Made by a program: the position numbers and the translations under genes | The notes under the pieces: model-generated | Seen by the model: only the letters and a program-made list of their open reading frames with translations | Database searches by the model: none | Told to the model about the DNA's origin: nothing | Part shown: positions 8,296-18,422 of the stretch, one piece after another | How the letters are laid out: each line of letters opens with the position of its first letter | Numbering within the stretch: position 1 is the first letter of the stretch | Assembly: GCF_003286415.2 (NCBI RefSeq) | Contig: NZ_CP043450.1 | Coordinates: 806,001 to 870,000, forward strand | DNA: 64,000 nt | Direction of reading: 5' to 3' | DNA from: Mucilaginibacter rubeus | GTDB lineage: Bacteria; Bacteroidota; Bacteroidia; Sphingobacteriales; Sphingobacteriaceae

Positions 8296-11200
8296 TTACT
8301 TAAGCTTGATCTTTAATGCCGCAGCAGGCTCAATGACCCTTAAGGACATCGGCACCTGCCATTTCTTACTGTGTACGTGCTCCTGGTATTCATCGATGTC
8401 CACATAGAGCTGGTCCTGTGGCGGGTTAGCGGTCGCTACGCGCCGGCTGAACACCAGATCATGGCTACTCACGGCCGCCTCTTGCGCAGCCGTCTGCCAA
8501 TCAGCGATCGCTGCATCGATCCACCCGCGGATATCTTCGACGTTCTGCCCGGTGATGATGTTCCTCAATAGCGGGTCGCCCAACAGCGCCGAGCGTTGCG
8601 CACGATCACAGAAATGATCATATAGGTCCTCCTTTAGTTGCGCAAGCTCAGCCGTGGTGTAATTAAGGATGTTCCCTGCCGAACGTCGGCGCGCAAAATC
8701 ATCCTGCCTATGTCTAATCATTGTCGCCAGGTAAAGGCTCAAATAACGCTCGACCGATTTTTTAGTGAACGGGGTGATCGATATCGGTTCCACATAGCTG
8801 TACATCTTCTCATGGAACTCGATGAACTTCTCATAATGGGAGACATCTCGCGCCCTGAACGGATGGTGTATCGTCACCACCAGACCCGCCTCATCTCTGG
8901 CAACACGGCTACTGGCCTGTATGTACTCAGCGATGTTCCTTGGCATCGAGTTCACGATCATCGTATTGAAACGGGACACGTCTATACCCACCGAGATCAT
9001 GTTGGTGGCCACAACGAGATCAGGCGGCGCAAAGCCAGCCTGTAACTTTGGCCCATCCTCACGAACGACCATATGTGCGAACCGGGTTGGAGCTGACCAG
9101 CGTTCCCCGACCTTGCGCAACTCATTAGCGACCTCTTCACCCGACAAGCGGCCGGTTAGCTCAGCACTACGTATGGCATAGGTGTACAGCCCGTGCATCA
9201 AACGTCCCGGACGTACGGCCCGATTGAACACACGCCGCACCTCTTTGATCAAATAGGTCTGGACCTGCGATTCGGTCTTACCGACCTCTTTCAGGCTATT
9301 AAAATAGGAGATGATCGTATGGTAATAGTCCATTGCCGGCGCTACCGTTTCATATGCGAACGCGTCCAATGGACCGTTATTTCCAAGGCGTTCCAGTTCA
9401 AAGAGCGCCCGATGGGTCATAAAGATCGCCGCGATCCTCATCTGCATCCATATCTGGGTTCGGCCAGTTGGCAGTATCCCCAGATAACGGCGTTTGGAAA
9501 GGTACTCATCGGCCGAAGCACCACCACCGTAGTGCTCCCGCTTATAGAACGCAAAGAAGGAATCATCGCACTCAGGACCCGGTTGCGGGAATATAGAGAC
9601 CTTGCGATCGAACAAGGCCATGATCTGCAAAGGGGTATTGCGCGTCGTCGCGGTCGAAGAAATCACCTTGGGGCGCGTACCATCACTTCGCGTGCAGAGC
9701 TGGTCTACCGCAGATTCGAACAGTGCGACCGCAGATCCTAAAGGCCCCAACAAAAGATGGAGCTCATCCTGTATGATCAGGTCAGGCGGTAGATAACCGT
9801 CCGCTGGTTTGCCTCGTTCCCAATCCCCGGTCCCAAAGATCCGCCTAGAGTCCTTATTCCGGTCAGTGGTCAGATCGGTCACCTTATGGGCCAACTGTGC
9901 GAACTTATCGACCGTTCCGAACACTAACGCAGGTGGATGCTGGTAGATGACCTCATCACAAAGCGCTACCGGAAGGCCGCCTTGGACCGTTTGCGCAAAT
10001 GGATCGGGGAAAGAGAAGCAACAGCGTTCAGCTGCGCAGAACAAATGTATCCGATTATGATCGTAAGGTGCCGAAGCCGGGCCTTCTATTTGAGCGGACG
10101 GTGTCAGATCGGAACCGCACCATGGACACGATTGGAACGGCACGCGCGAAGCTTTCTTAGCGGCCAATTTATTGAACTCTTCCTGAAGGTCTGGCAGGCT
10201 GTTAGGCAAGGAACCATCGCCCACCCAAAGGCCGATATAGATCGGTTCCTGGCCGACCCTTACAGGGTCCCAACGACGCATCAATTCCAAGGCCATGATG
10301 ACCAAGGTCGCCCGTTGGAACTGCTGCAATGTCAGGAGCCTTAAGGTGTAACGCATGATCGCCGCTGTCCCGCCGCCACTCGCACCGTACTTGCGGCGCC
10401 GGTACAGGATTGTCAATGAAATGATGCCCAGATACGCTTCCGTCTTACCGCCACCTGTCGGGAACCACACAAGGTCCACCTGTTCGTTCCTGATCGTCCA
10501 GGGCTGCCCGTCGGAAGGTTCGAAGACCCCATCCAGGTTCAACAAGATGAATGCCAGCTGGAACGCACGCCAAGCCGCGGTCCGACCGTTGATCGAAACA
10601 TCGGCCGCTTCATAGAACGACCGATCGAAGCCTTCGAAATCGTCCGCCGAAAACACATCCTGCACCTGCTTGGCCTTTACATTGACACTGTGCCAGAGCT
10701 GCATGAACATACTACTGTTCATCAAACGAAGGTCCATCAGGTTATCTGCATTGGCCGCGCCCTCTAGCAATCCCGTGATATTGGCCAACATCCGCTGTTG
10801 ATCGGCCTCACAACGGTCCAGTTGGACCGCAGCTATCCGCCCCTCGGGGCCGTCAACCGCCGCATAACGCTGCCTCTTCCTTATGATCCAGGTACCATAA
10901 CTGGCCACGAACTCCTTCAGTCCAGAGAGCACCTCTTCGTCCGTTGTGTCAGAAAGATGGGACAACCACTTAAACTGCAGCGCGGTCGTATCGGTCAAGA
11001 TATCCGCGGGAGCACCATCACCAGGGGTCTCCTTGTCTTTGGGGACCGTATCGATGTCCGGCGTATCACATGAAGGGATATACTCCGTTTCAATGCTTCG
11101 ACCGTTCCGGGTCTCCCAGCGCACCGAACAGCCGTGACCTATACCATAGTCCTCATATTGCCGATAGATGGAGCGCGTAATATTGTCCTCATCATGGAGG

Positions 11201-12459
11201 TTCGCCTCCTCGCTCAGCTCAAAGGTATTGTAGGGTACTAACCGTTCATCGGTGATACTGATCTTCACACCAAAGAAAGTGCGTTCGTTGACCACTTCAT
11301 TGAACGTGGAATAGTAACGCCCCCCGTTCGGCTGGAAATGTGTGCTCGTATTCAGGAGCTGCACTTTGAGGAACACCTTATCATCCGCGCGTCGCGAATC
11401 CTGGCTCAACTGTAGGTTGAGCGACAAGGAGGCCTGTGCATCTGGGGAAATATCATTCCTGAAGATATCCTTAAGGGAGGACTGGTAGTTCCGGCTAAGT
11501 TCATTACATGTGTAGATCATCTTACGTCCCACCACTTGTGGCACCGTGACAGGGAAAGGCACCAGCACATCGACCACTTGCGAACGCCAGATGCCATAGC
11601 CGCCATCGAACAGTTCCATAAGGTCATAGAGGTGATTGACACCGCATTCGATCTGCTCGATCTGTTGAGAGGCAGTGTAGATACGCGCGATCTGGTCCTG
11701 ATCGGTCAGTTCGAACTTTAGCGCATAATAACAGCTTTGTTTGATCGCGCTCAAGGTTTGCCCCGGCGGCAGATTGTGACCGGCGGCACGCAGTTCGCCC
11801 GCGATCCGCTGCGCCTCAGTGTCACCGGCGTTACGCAGTTGACGACGTATATCCTTGGTCGGCAGACCACGTAGCGGATGATAGGTGATGATGACATTAG
11901 CTCCCTTGACGACCAGCCGGAAACGTTGCGCGAGCCCTAACTGTTCCAAGAAGCGGCCCAAGAACCCCGAGTCCAGTTCACAAAGAACACCATAATGACC
12001 GGCTTCCTCCTTTTTCGGATCGACCTTGATGTAATATCTCGCCTGCACCCGTATCCGTAGGTCATCGCTGCCTAACAGCCTGTCATCGAAACAGCAGGTC
12101 ATTCCCATCATGTTCGGGAACATCTGATCGATCCTCGATCGATCATCGTCATCTTGCGGATCGACCGGCTGCCCCGCGACATCCTCATCATCTTCGGCAT
12201 CCTGATCGTCCGATTGCGCCTGGGCTTGTTGGACCACAGAGGAATCATCGATCGGGAAAAGTATGCCAGTGCTATATATCGCACCGGGCACGATGTTCAG
12301 TAGCTCGCGCTCATTGCCGAGCCCCTGGAGCGCGGTCAACGGGCTAGCATCAGCTGGCACGTCGTCCACACATAGATAGCGGTACCCACTGGCACCTGGC
12401 CCTAAGGCCTGTTCGGTCAGGAACCGCTCCAGACCCTTTCTTTTTTCTTTGATCATCAT
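8296..12459 (-). CDS. drmA: DrmA-like SF2 helicase of a DISARM system
   Basis: Very large helicase of 1387 residues, the length expected for DrmA. SF2 motifs are visible: Walker A PTGGGKTEAYLG near residue 668, a Walker B variant IIQDELHLLLGP near 896, SSTATTRN after it, a motif V-like VVATNMISVGIDVSRFN near 1150, and motif VI EYIQASSRVAR near 1185. A Cys pair region (CPWCG followed by CAAERCCF, about residues 780-810) looks like an inserted zinc ribbon. Residues 85-110 are Asp-rich and acidic. The first 600 residues are DrmA-specific and hold no other domain I recognise. It overlaps the upstream DrmE-like gene by four bases (ATGA) and is followed at once by drmB. DrmA with DrmB is the DISARM core. 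Confidence 0.93.
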   Translation of the reverse strand: MMIKEKRKGLERFLTEQALGPGASGYRYLCVDDVPADASPLTALQGLGNERELLNIVPGAIYSTGILFPIDDSSVVQQAQAQSDDQDAEDDEDVAGQPVDPQDDDDRSRIDQMFPNMMGMTCCFDDRLLGSDDLRIRVQARYYIKVDPKKEEAGHYGVLCELDSGFLGRFLEQLGLAQRFRLVVKGANVIITYHPLRGLPTKDIRRQLRNAGDTEAQRIAGELRAAGHNLPPGQTLSAIKQSCYYALKFELTDQDQIARIYTASQQIEQIECGVNHLYDLMELFDGGYGIWRSQVVDVLVPFPVTVPQVVGRKMIYTCNELSRNYQSSLKDIFRNDISPDAQASLSLNLQLSQDSRRADDKVFLKVQLLNTSTHFQPNGGRYYSTFNEVVNERTFFGVKISITDERLVPYNTFELSEEANLHDEDNITRSIYRQYEDYGIGHGCSVRWETRNGRSIETEYIPSCDTPDIDTVPKDKETPGDGAPADILTDTTALQFKWLSHLSDTTDEEVLSGLKEFVASYGTWIIRKRQRYAAVDGPEGRIAAVQLDRCEADQQRMLANITGLLEGAANADNLMDLRLMNSSMFMQLWHSVNVKAKQVQDVFSADDFEGFDRSFYEAADVSINGRTAAWRAFQLAFILLNLDGVFEPSDGQPWTIRNEQVDLVWFPTGGGKTEAYLGIISLTILYRRRKYGASGGGTAAIMRYTLRLLTLQQFQRATLVIMALELMRRWDPVRVGQEPIYIGLWVGDGSLPNSLPDLQEEFNKLAAKKASRVPFQSCPWCGSDLTPSAQIEGPASAPYDHNRIHLFCAAERCCFSFPDPFAQTVQGGLPVALCDEVIYQHPPALVFGTVDKFAQLAHKVTDLTTDRNKDSRRIFGTGDWERGKPADGYLPPDLIIQDELHLLLGPLGSAVALFESAVDQLCTRSDGTRPKVISSTATTRNTPLQIMALFDRKVSIFPQPGPECDDSFFAFYKREHYGGGASADEYLSKRRYLGILPTGRTQIWMQMRIAAIFMTHRALFELERLGNNGPLDAFAYETVAPAMDYYHTIISYFNSLKEVGKTESQVQTYLIKEVRRVFNRAVRPGRLMHGLYTYAIRSAELTGRLSGEEVANELRKVGERWSAPTRFAHMVVREDGPKLQAGFAPPDLVVATNMISVGIDVSRFNTMIVNSMPRNIAEYIQASSRVARDEAGLVVTIHHPFRARDVSHYEKFIEFHEKMYSYVEPISITPFTKKSVERYLSLYLATMIRHRQDDFARRRSAGNILNYTTAELAQLKEDLYDHFCDRAQRSALLGDPLLRNIITGQNVEDIRGWIDAAIADWQTAAQEAAVSSHDLVFSRRVATANPPQDQLYVDIDEYQEHVHSKKWQVPMSLRVIEPAAALKIKLK

Positions 12460-14945
12460 TGGTTCAGGTTGATCTTTATAACGGGACTAAGCGCCAGTTG
12501 TGGCCGCAATAGCTCCACTAAGGTACTTAGTTCATCAACAGCTTTGTCAATTGCGATACCGTTCGATTCAAGATCATGGGAACGCAGATATCTTTGTTTC
12601 TCCTTGTTGAGCAGCGCTTGTACGTCCGCGCCATCATCGAAACACCCATCATTGATCAAATCACGCAGCAACACGTTCATCTGCCGGCTGGTCCGGATCT
12701 TTCGCAGCTTCTCCTGGTTATAGAGGTTCACCGCGATCCGCTGATAGCTGGCCGGAAGCTCCAAGTATGCACAAATGGTACGGAAGATCACCCGTCCACG
12801 GGGAAGCGAGCTGGCACTCTCTGGCGCCGCCCAGTTCTTCAGGAAATGCCCCTTGTCAACGATCTGTTTGCCAGCATCCTGCAATAAGGACGTCAACTCC
12901 CGGTAGACCACTCCCAAACCATTGGCCCCGACCCGGGCAGCCAATAGCTCCTTCCAAAGCCGCATGGCCGGCATATCCTCGGGCATATTGAACTTCTGCA
13001 GAATGACGCGAAGGTCCTCCGCCTGTTGGGCTGCATTGACCAACCGGCCGTAGATGTTGAAATCCACATATAGGTCTGTCAGACACTGCGCCAGGATCGG
13101 GTTTCGATCAAGGGCCGTTGCATCGATATCACCAATGCGTTTTACGCAGTGTCGGTCATCCTCCGCACCTTTGATCACGAACAGCTCCGAATAAGGGAAC
13201 GTGCGTGTCCGATCACCGAGCTTGATACTGATGCTCTGTTGTGGCTGTTGCTCATACCAATCATCGAACTCGTAATAGCGGATAGCCTCCGCCGGCCGGG
13301 AAGCCCTGATCTGCTGATGGAGCAGCCCCCAATCGAAATGTTCCGACCGGATCGGATGCTCCAGGATGTTGGTCAGGTGCCGGTCAAGTTCATAACGGGC
13401 CTGCCGATGCCGTCGCCCGAAAAGTACGTTCAGGAACAACCCCACGAACTGTCTATCTCCATCGTCCTTCAGCTCCAGGACATTATAAGCGTAGGTATCC
13501 GGGATGGGCCCCAGGTCATAATAGTCCAAGAGCAGCGATCTACCCTCGATAATGCCATCGAACTGCCAACGGTCCAAGAACTTCTGTCTCCCGCTCAAAC
13601 GGAGCGCATCTCGTAGCTGGCGGTTGAACGCTACATGGGTATTCGCCAATGGTGAGATCACCACCTGGTCACAGTCTTCGGCATAAAGGCGAAGCTGCTC
13701 AGGCCAGATCGAACCAATGCTCCAATCCAAGAACAATCCTAGCGCGGTAGACAAGATCTCCCGCTGTTCCTTCGATAAAGTGGTCATGGTCAGGTAGGCG
13801 TCCTCGCTCAGGAACTGTGAACGCGCCCCACCGAAGATATCGTTCAGTAAGATCGCTTTGAGCTTTGCATCGATCACCAGAGCATATAGGTCCAGGAACT
13901 TGGCACTCTTCAATTCCTCCACCCCTTCGAACTGGTCGATCAGCCCGATCACATCGTTCCAGACCTCCAGTTCATCCGGTCCGATCAGCTCTATAGGCAC
14001 CGCTGCCGAGGTCCTACGACCCATCAGTGCAGCGATCTCGGTCGCCAGCACTGTATAAGCGCCGTACTTCGGATAGGGAACTGGAACATGGTATCGCTGT
14101 CTGGTCCGCTCCTGCAAGACCTTCAATCGAGAAAATGACAACGATCCTTCATTGACCGACAGTACGACCAGCGACCGGAACTGACAACCAGACTTGTTAT
14201 TGACAAACTTAAAGTAGGTCGTATTGAACTTACCGAACTCGGTCCGGCCCTCTGCATCGAACAGATAGACATCTGTGATAGCCTTCAATGGAGATCCGCC
14301 AAGATGCTTTATGGCGGCAAGCCCTTCGAAACTACCTTTGTTCAAAAGCACATAGGACGTATCGTTCGCACTGAACTGTTCGACGGTCATCACATAGGGC
14401 AGATCGCCAGGATGTTCCTTGAACTTGTCCAGATCGCGTTTCAGTACATTTAGTAAGCTACGGGGCTGCATCGTTGCCTCTGGAAGGTCCCGCATCACTT
14501 GCTTCAGAAAGCTTTGTCGACGTTTCAGGAGGTACCTGGCCGCTTTAAGCTTCCTGAATTGAGCGCTCTTCCCGGACAGACTGCTGTTGGCACGCAGTTC
14601 CTTACCGATGGACTGCTGCAGGGCGATAACACGAGCGGCCAAGCCATCGGTCACCGCCTGGCCCTTATCTGCCGCTAACCCCTTGAAATGACAACGGATG
14701 ATCAAAAGTTCCCCGATCAGCTGCAAGGAAGCATCGTCCATTCCTTCCAAATGTAGATGTTCAAAGTTGACCGCGTCGCCAATGCTAACGCACATGAGCT
14801 CTAACACCCGATCGATATAGATCAACAGCGCCCGCTGTTCCTGTTTGAGTGGATGGCGCAATGCCTCGAAGCGCGTTTCGAAACCATCAGCCGGCTCAGC
14901 AATGAACGCCGACAATCGATCTTGGATATGCTGGTCTATCCTCAT
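12456..14945 (-). CDS. drmE: DrmE-like protein (class 2 DISARM component)
   Basis: Protein of 829 residues immediately upstream of drmA with a four-base ATGA overlap. In class 2 DISARM the gene before drmA is drmE, a protein of about this size and of unknown biochemical function. Position, length and partner genes all fit. By eye I see no Walker motif, no HKD phospholipase motif and no membrane segment. The N-terminal 190 residues are mostly helical and charged. The last 130 residues include a helical region (YQRIAVNLYNQEKLRKIRTS) that may be a winged-helix or regulatory end. The name depends mainly on synteny; the alternative is an unrelated accessory protein. It starts two bases after the NERD-helicase stop. 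Confidence 0.6.
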   Translation of the reverse strand: MRIDQHIQDRLSAFIAEPADGFETRFEALRHPLKQEQRALLIYIDRVLELMCVSIGDAVNFEHLHLEGMDDASLQLIGELLIIRCHFKGLAADKGQAVTDGLAARVIALQQSIGKELRANSSLSGKSAQFRKLKAARYLLKRRQSFLKQVMRDLPEATMQPRSLLNVLKRDLDKFKEHPGDLPYVMTVEQFSANDTSYVLLNKGSFEGLAAIKHLGGSPLKAITDVYLFDAEGRTEFGKFNTTYFKFVNNKSGCQFRSLVVLSVNEGSLSFSRLKVLQERTRQRYHVPVPYPKYGAYTVLATEIAALMGRRTSAAVPIELIGPDELEVWNDVIGLIDQFEGVEELKSAKFLDLYALVIDAKLKAILLNDIFGGARSQFLSEDAYLTMTTLSKEQREILSTALGLFLDWSIGSIWPEQLRLYAEDCDQVVISPLANTHVAFNRQLRDALRLSGRQKFLDRWQFDGIIEGRSLLLDYYDLGPIPDTYAYNVLELKDDGDRQFVGLFLNVLFGRRHRQARYELDRHLTNILEHPIRSEHFDWGLLHQQIRASRPAEAIRYYEFDDWYEQQPQQSISIKLGDRTRTFPYSELFVIKGAEDDRHCVKRIGDIDATALDRNPILAQCLTDLYVDFNIYGRLVNAAQQAEDLRVILQKFNMPEDMPAMRLWKELLAARVGANGLGVVYRELTSLLQDAGKQIVDKGHFLKNWAAPESASSLPRGRVIFRTICAYLELPASYQRIAVNLYNQEKLRKIRTSRQMNVLLRDLINDGCFDDGADVQALLNKEKQRYLRSHDLESNGIAIDKAVDELSTLVELLRPQLALSPVIKINLNQ

Positions 14946-14947
14946 GG

Positions 14948-16690
14948 TCAGCCAACGATCAATAGTTCAACGTTCAATATGGCCCGCGTCAAGCCGACAT
15001 ATAGTTCATAACGGTTCCGAGAGCTCGGTGGCGTCATCACCAGGATGACGTTCTGCTGCTCCAGTCCCTTATATTTGAGGATGGACGTATAACGTAAACG
15101 ATTGCCCTTATCCTGTACGTTCTGTTCAGTAAGTTCTTCGACGTCCTTGATCGTCAGCCAAAAGCGCATACCCGGTCCGTCCTTATATTGTTCGTTCAAT
15201 AAGGTTGATTCCATCAGGACGACACATTGGCGGCCGTTCAATGATGAGGCATTGTCGCGCATCGGGTTCAGCACTTGTCGAACGATATGGTCACGTACCG
15301 CAGCCAGCTGATCGAAGCAATGGACCTTGACACCGTACAGCTCCGCCATGAACGTTCGATCAAGCACGATGGCCGGTTCGTCCAATACCCGCGAAGCTAA
15401 TCGCTGGATGTCAGGCCGCTGAGCGCTACGCCTGACCTGATGGAGCTTGAAATGCGCGAAATAATTGGATAAGAGGTCTGCGATCTCTAATAGGTCCTTC
15501 CCTTTGGTCGCATAGCTCTGATCGATATCATAGAGGATGAGGACATTACCGTTCTCCAGCCCATTGTTCCCGTAACCGCAAAGCTTATTTAGCAGCAGAT
15601 CGATACCCCGATCGAAGATGTCCTGTCCTTCATCGACCACGATGTAATCATAGGACGGCAAGGCCCCGCGCGCTTCCGCTGACGCTAGCGCCTGGGACAT
15701 CAGGGTATAGAAGTCCGCGGCGGTCGTGTTCAGCCAAGTGTCCAACGGCATCTCGGGTGCGATCTCTCTTAAGAATCGAATCAGCGTGTTCACCTGAGGC
15801 CCCTGGGCCCCTTTACGATCCTTCAGCAGATGAGCCGTTCGATGCATGAGCAGGTTGTTCCAGCAAAGGAACAGTCCCCGGTCGGCATGATGCTGATCGA
15901 TGAACGCTTTGGCCAGCGTGGTCTTACCACTTCCTGGTGGACCCTCGATCATCACGCGTCGGTTCTTCTGAAGACCGTCCAGCACCTCCAGGTTCTCCAC
16001 CTGGAGCCATTCCAGCGTGGTCGCATCGTAGAAACGGTTGGGATCGGCGATCAATGGACTGAGCACGCGCCTGATGGCCAAGAGCTCCTTTTCGTTCAAG
16101 AATGGATAATGACGATTGAAACGCGCGTGCAACATACGATCATGTTCAAACACTTGCAGGATGAACTTGGTCAATGAACCCTGGAACAAATTGGCCCGTC
16201 CCCGGGTCCATAATAGGGCGTTGTCATATATACGGGTCTCGAACGTGCTGTCCTCGTGCGGGAAGACCACCGCATAACAGAAGAGACATCTGCTCACATT
16301 GTTCAGCACTTTGTCCTTTAGGGTGAACTTATAACCTTCCGCCTGCTGGAACGGATCCTGCGGCAAAGGGTCGTTGGGCTGATGCCCATAATGAAAGGTA
16401 TTGTCCTGCAAACAGATCGGCCCACCTTTTACTTCCAGAACGAGCACCCCATACTTGCAAACGATCAGGAAGTCCACCTGTGCGCTGATCTTCCGATAAG
16501 GGTTCACCAGCTCAGAATGGGCCGGCAGTTTGAGGTCATGCCAGACCCACCATTCGTCTTCTGATGCCGATAGTTCTCGGCTGAGCTGACGGTAAACGTC
16601 TATCTCCCCTTGCAAAGGACGCCCGTCTGAGTGACAGATGTACTTCTCAAGGAGTGCAAGCGGCTTATCAGGGAAGAACTTAACGGCCAT
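14948..16690 (-). CDS. NERD nuclease domain fused to a UvrD-like SF1 helicase
   Basis: About 580 residues from the ATG at 16690 (MAVKFFPDKPLALLEK). An upstream ATG at 16732 would overlap the methyltransferase gene and is less likely. Residues 30-130 form a nuclease-related (NERD) domain: GEIDVYRQL, then QVDFLIVCKYGVLVLEVKGG with D and ExK residues as in PD-(D/E)xK folds, then FQQAEGYKF. The helicase part has Walker A GPPGSGKTTLAKAF near residue 250, Walker B YIVVDEGQDIFD near 352, DIDQSYATKG near 395 and the C-terminal motif YVGLTRAILNVELL. It sits between the methyltransferase and the DrmE-like gene with almost no spacing. This gene is not part of the standard class 2 DISARM set, where a phospholipase D protein (DrmC) is expected and is not seen here. 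Confidence 0.88.
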   Translation of the reverse strand: MAVKFFPDKPLALLEKYICHSDGRPLQGEIDVYRQLSRELSASEDEWWVWHDLKLPAHSELVNPYRKISAQVDFLIVCKYGVLVLEVKGGPICLQDNTFHYGHQPNDPLPQDPFQQAEGYKFTLKDKVLNNVSRCLFCYAVVFPHEDSTFETRIYDNALLWTRGRANLFQGSLTKFILQVFEHDRMLHARFNRHYPFLNEKELLAIRRVLSPLIADPNRFYDATTLEWLQVENLEVLDGLQKNRRVMIEGPPGSGKTTLAKAFIDQHHADRGLFLCWNNLLMHRTAHLLKDRKGAQGPQVNTLIRFLREIAPEMPLDTWLNTTAADFYTLMSQALASAEARGALPSYDYIVVDEGQDIFDRGIDLLLNKLCGYGNNGLENGNVLILYDIDQSYATKGKDLLEIADLLSNYFAHFKLHQVRRSAQRPDIQRLASRVLDEPAIVLDRTFMAELYGVKVHCFDQLAAVRDHIVRQVLNPMRDNASSLNGRQCVVLMESTLLNEQYKDGPGMRFWLTIKDVEELTEQNVQDKGNRLRYTSILKYKGLEQQNVILVMTPPSSRNRYELYVGLTRAILNVELLIVG

Positions 16691-16691
16691 A

Positions 16692-18422
16692 TCATCTTTT
16701 ATTAGCGATGGACGCGATCTTATTGACCGCATATAGCGCCAGTATCTGCCGCTTGGGTATCAACAGTTTCCTAAATATCACTTGATCGCCCTGGCCAACT
16801 AACTCTTGGTCCGGGTCGAAGCGCTCAGCAAGGCGAGCTACCTCTTCGATAAGTTCGGTCGGCTCCAAATAACCATCGAACGACCGCTGAGCCTCATACA
16901 TGCTTTGAAGTGCACTTGCCGTAGCTATTCGTTCCGAAAATCCGTTATTAATGATCTGAAGGAACTCTTCACCATTAGGTAACTTTTTGATCATCGGTTC
17001 CATACTGTCAAAGAAACCATCTGGATATTCTACAGAAGGAAAGCCGTCTCCGTTGCCATATTGCACGGAGCTTAACCATTGTCCGTTTGAGGCGCCTGAA
17101 GTAGTGATATCATAGTTCGATAGAGTGATCGTAAGGTTCCCATTCTTAAAGGGATGACGTCGAAACCGCGATCCCTTATTGCGCGTCGGTTGCTCGTCGA
17201 AGATCTTTTCAATGTATGTGTTCAAATTGAGCACCCCTGTTAATATCCCTAGTGGTCTTATCTCAGGTTGTTCATTTATGGGACGCTGCAGGCCGTTTAG
17301 TAAGGTTGCTGCCAACGCTCTTCCTAATGCAGGACAAACAGCATTACCGACCAGTCGCCATTTAGCTCCTTCTGAGCCCAGGAACTGATAGCTGATCGGG
17401 AATCCCATAATGGAAGCCGCTTCCCTTACAGTAGGCGTTCGGTATTCTCCATCTCCTACGCGATCACGTTCAGAGCGATAGATAAGTGCTTCGCGTGAAG
17501 TACCGATCTTCGTAGCCGTGATCGTACGGCTCGGTCTAGAGCCATCCTCTGGGAAGGACATCGTTCCCATAAAGGGATGATTGACCTTCAGGTGCCGTGA
17601 GTTCAACCATTCGGTACGGTAAAGGCCTGTGTCATAGAAATGATCCGTCAGTTGAGATTGGGGTATTCGAACATGGGAGTAGTTCGGATCTCGGACAGCG
17701 ACTTCACTACGTTCCATATCTGGCCTTGGTAGGACCGATCTGATGTCATCCAATGTTCTGTGTAAGGGAAGGAGCTCATCTTCTTTAATACTTCGGTGCG
17801 TCTTGTTAGGTACCACGAAGTGTCCAATATGAACGATCTCTCCGCACACTGCCCTTTTGCGAGATTGGGGTGAACCCATATCTGCAGAATTGATGATCAC
17901 CATATTACCAGCGATTTGAACAGCTATCGCCGCAGGGTCTATGTCATGGGTTGATGCCCAATCTGACAGCCCCAATTTTTCAAAGGTATAGAACTCAGGC
18001 AAGTGGTGTGCGGAACGGGAAACGTTCTCCATGAACCATGCTTTCAAACAAGAATTGGGTTGATGCTTCTTCACAGCCACCACGCGGAGGAAGGTTTCGA
18101 TGAGCGTCAATCCCAATGATTTGTCAGCTTTCCCAGAACGATTCGAACTGGAGAAGCTCACGCACGGTGGGCTACCTAAGATCACATCACTATCGGGAAG
18201 CGCGTTTATCTTAGCTATATCATCCTTTAGCTCTAAGACATCCATTACCCTACTATTAGTACCATGATTATGGTTGAAGGAATCGATCGCTGGACGCCAA
18301 TTATCGATACCAAGTAGCACTTTGAACCCCTGTTGAGCAAAGCCTTCTGAAAAGCCACCTGCTCCACAAAAGAGGTCGATCAGAGTAAGCGGTTGAATAA
18401 TAGGTGTATTGGTTAGGGTCAT
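16692..18422 (-). CDS. drmMII: C5-cytosine DNA methyltransferase (DrmMII-like)
   Basis: Protein of 576 residues that methylates cytosine at C5, in this context marking host DNA for the DISARM-like system. Motif I DLFCGAGGFSEGF lies at residues 14-26, motif IV GSPPCVSFSSSNRSG near 82 with the catalytic Cys, motif VI MENVSRSAH near 130, motif VIII GSPQSRKRAVCGE near 180, and the closing motif WRLVGNAVCPALGRALA near 355. About 200 residues beyond motif X form a long C-terminal extension that I do not recognise. Target specificity cannot be read. The start overlaps the vsr stop by four bases (ATGA), and the NERD-helicase ATG comes two bases past the stop. Class 2 DISARM carries a C5 methylase, so this fits as DrmMII. 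Confidence 0.92.
   Translation of the reverse strand: MTLTNTPIIQPLTLIDLFCGAGGFSEGFAQQGFKVLLGIDNWRPAIDSFNHNHGTNSRVMDVLELKDDIAKINALPDSDVILGSPPCVSFSSSNRSGKADKSLGLTLIETFLRVVAVKKHQPNSCLKAWFMENVSRSAHHLPEFYTFEKLGLSDWASTHDIDPAAIAVQIAGNMVIINSADMGSPQSRKRAVCGEIVHIGHFVVPNKTHRSIKEDELLPLHRTLDDIRSVLPRPDMERSEVAVRDPNYSHVRIPQSQLTDHFYDTGLYRTEWLNSRHLKVNHPFMGTMSFPEDGSRPSRTITATKIGTSREALIYRSERDRVGDGEYRTPTVREAASIMGFPISYQFLGSEGAKWRLVGNAVCPALGRALAATLLNGLQRPINEQPEIRPLGILTGVLNLNTYIEKIFDEQPTRNKGSRFRRHPFKNGNLTITLSNYDITTSGASNGQWLSSVQYGNGDGFPSVEYPDGFFDSMEPMIKKLPNGEEFLQIINNGFSERIATASALQSMYEAQRSFDGYLEPTELIEEVARLAERFDPDQELVGQGDQVIFRKLLIPKRQILALYAVNKIASIANKR

Noticed and set aside
7078..14058. Many plus-strand open frames of 60-180 codons across the drm genes
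   Set aside because: They are antisense to long, motif-bearing minus-strand genes, have no starts with supporting signals and read as low-complexity, Arg/His-rich shadows.
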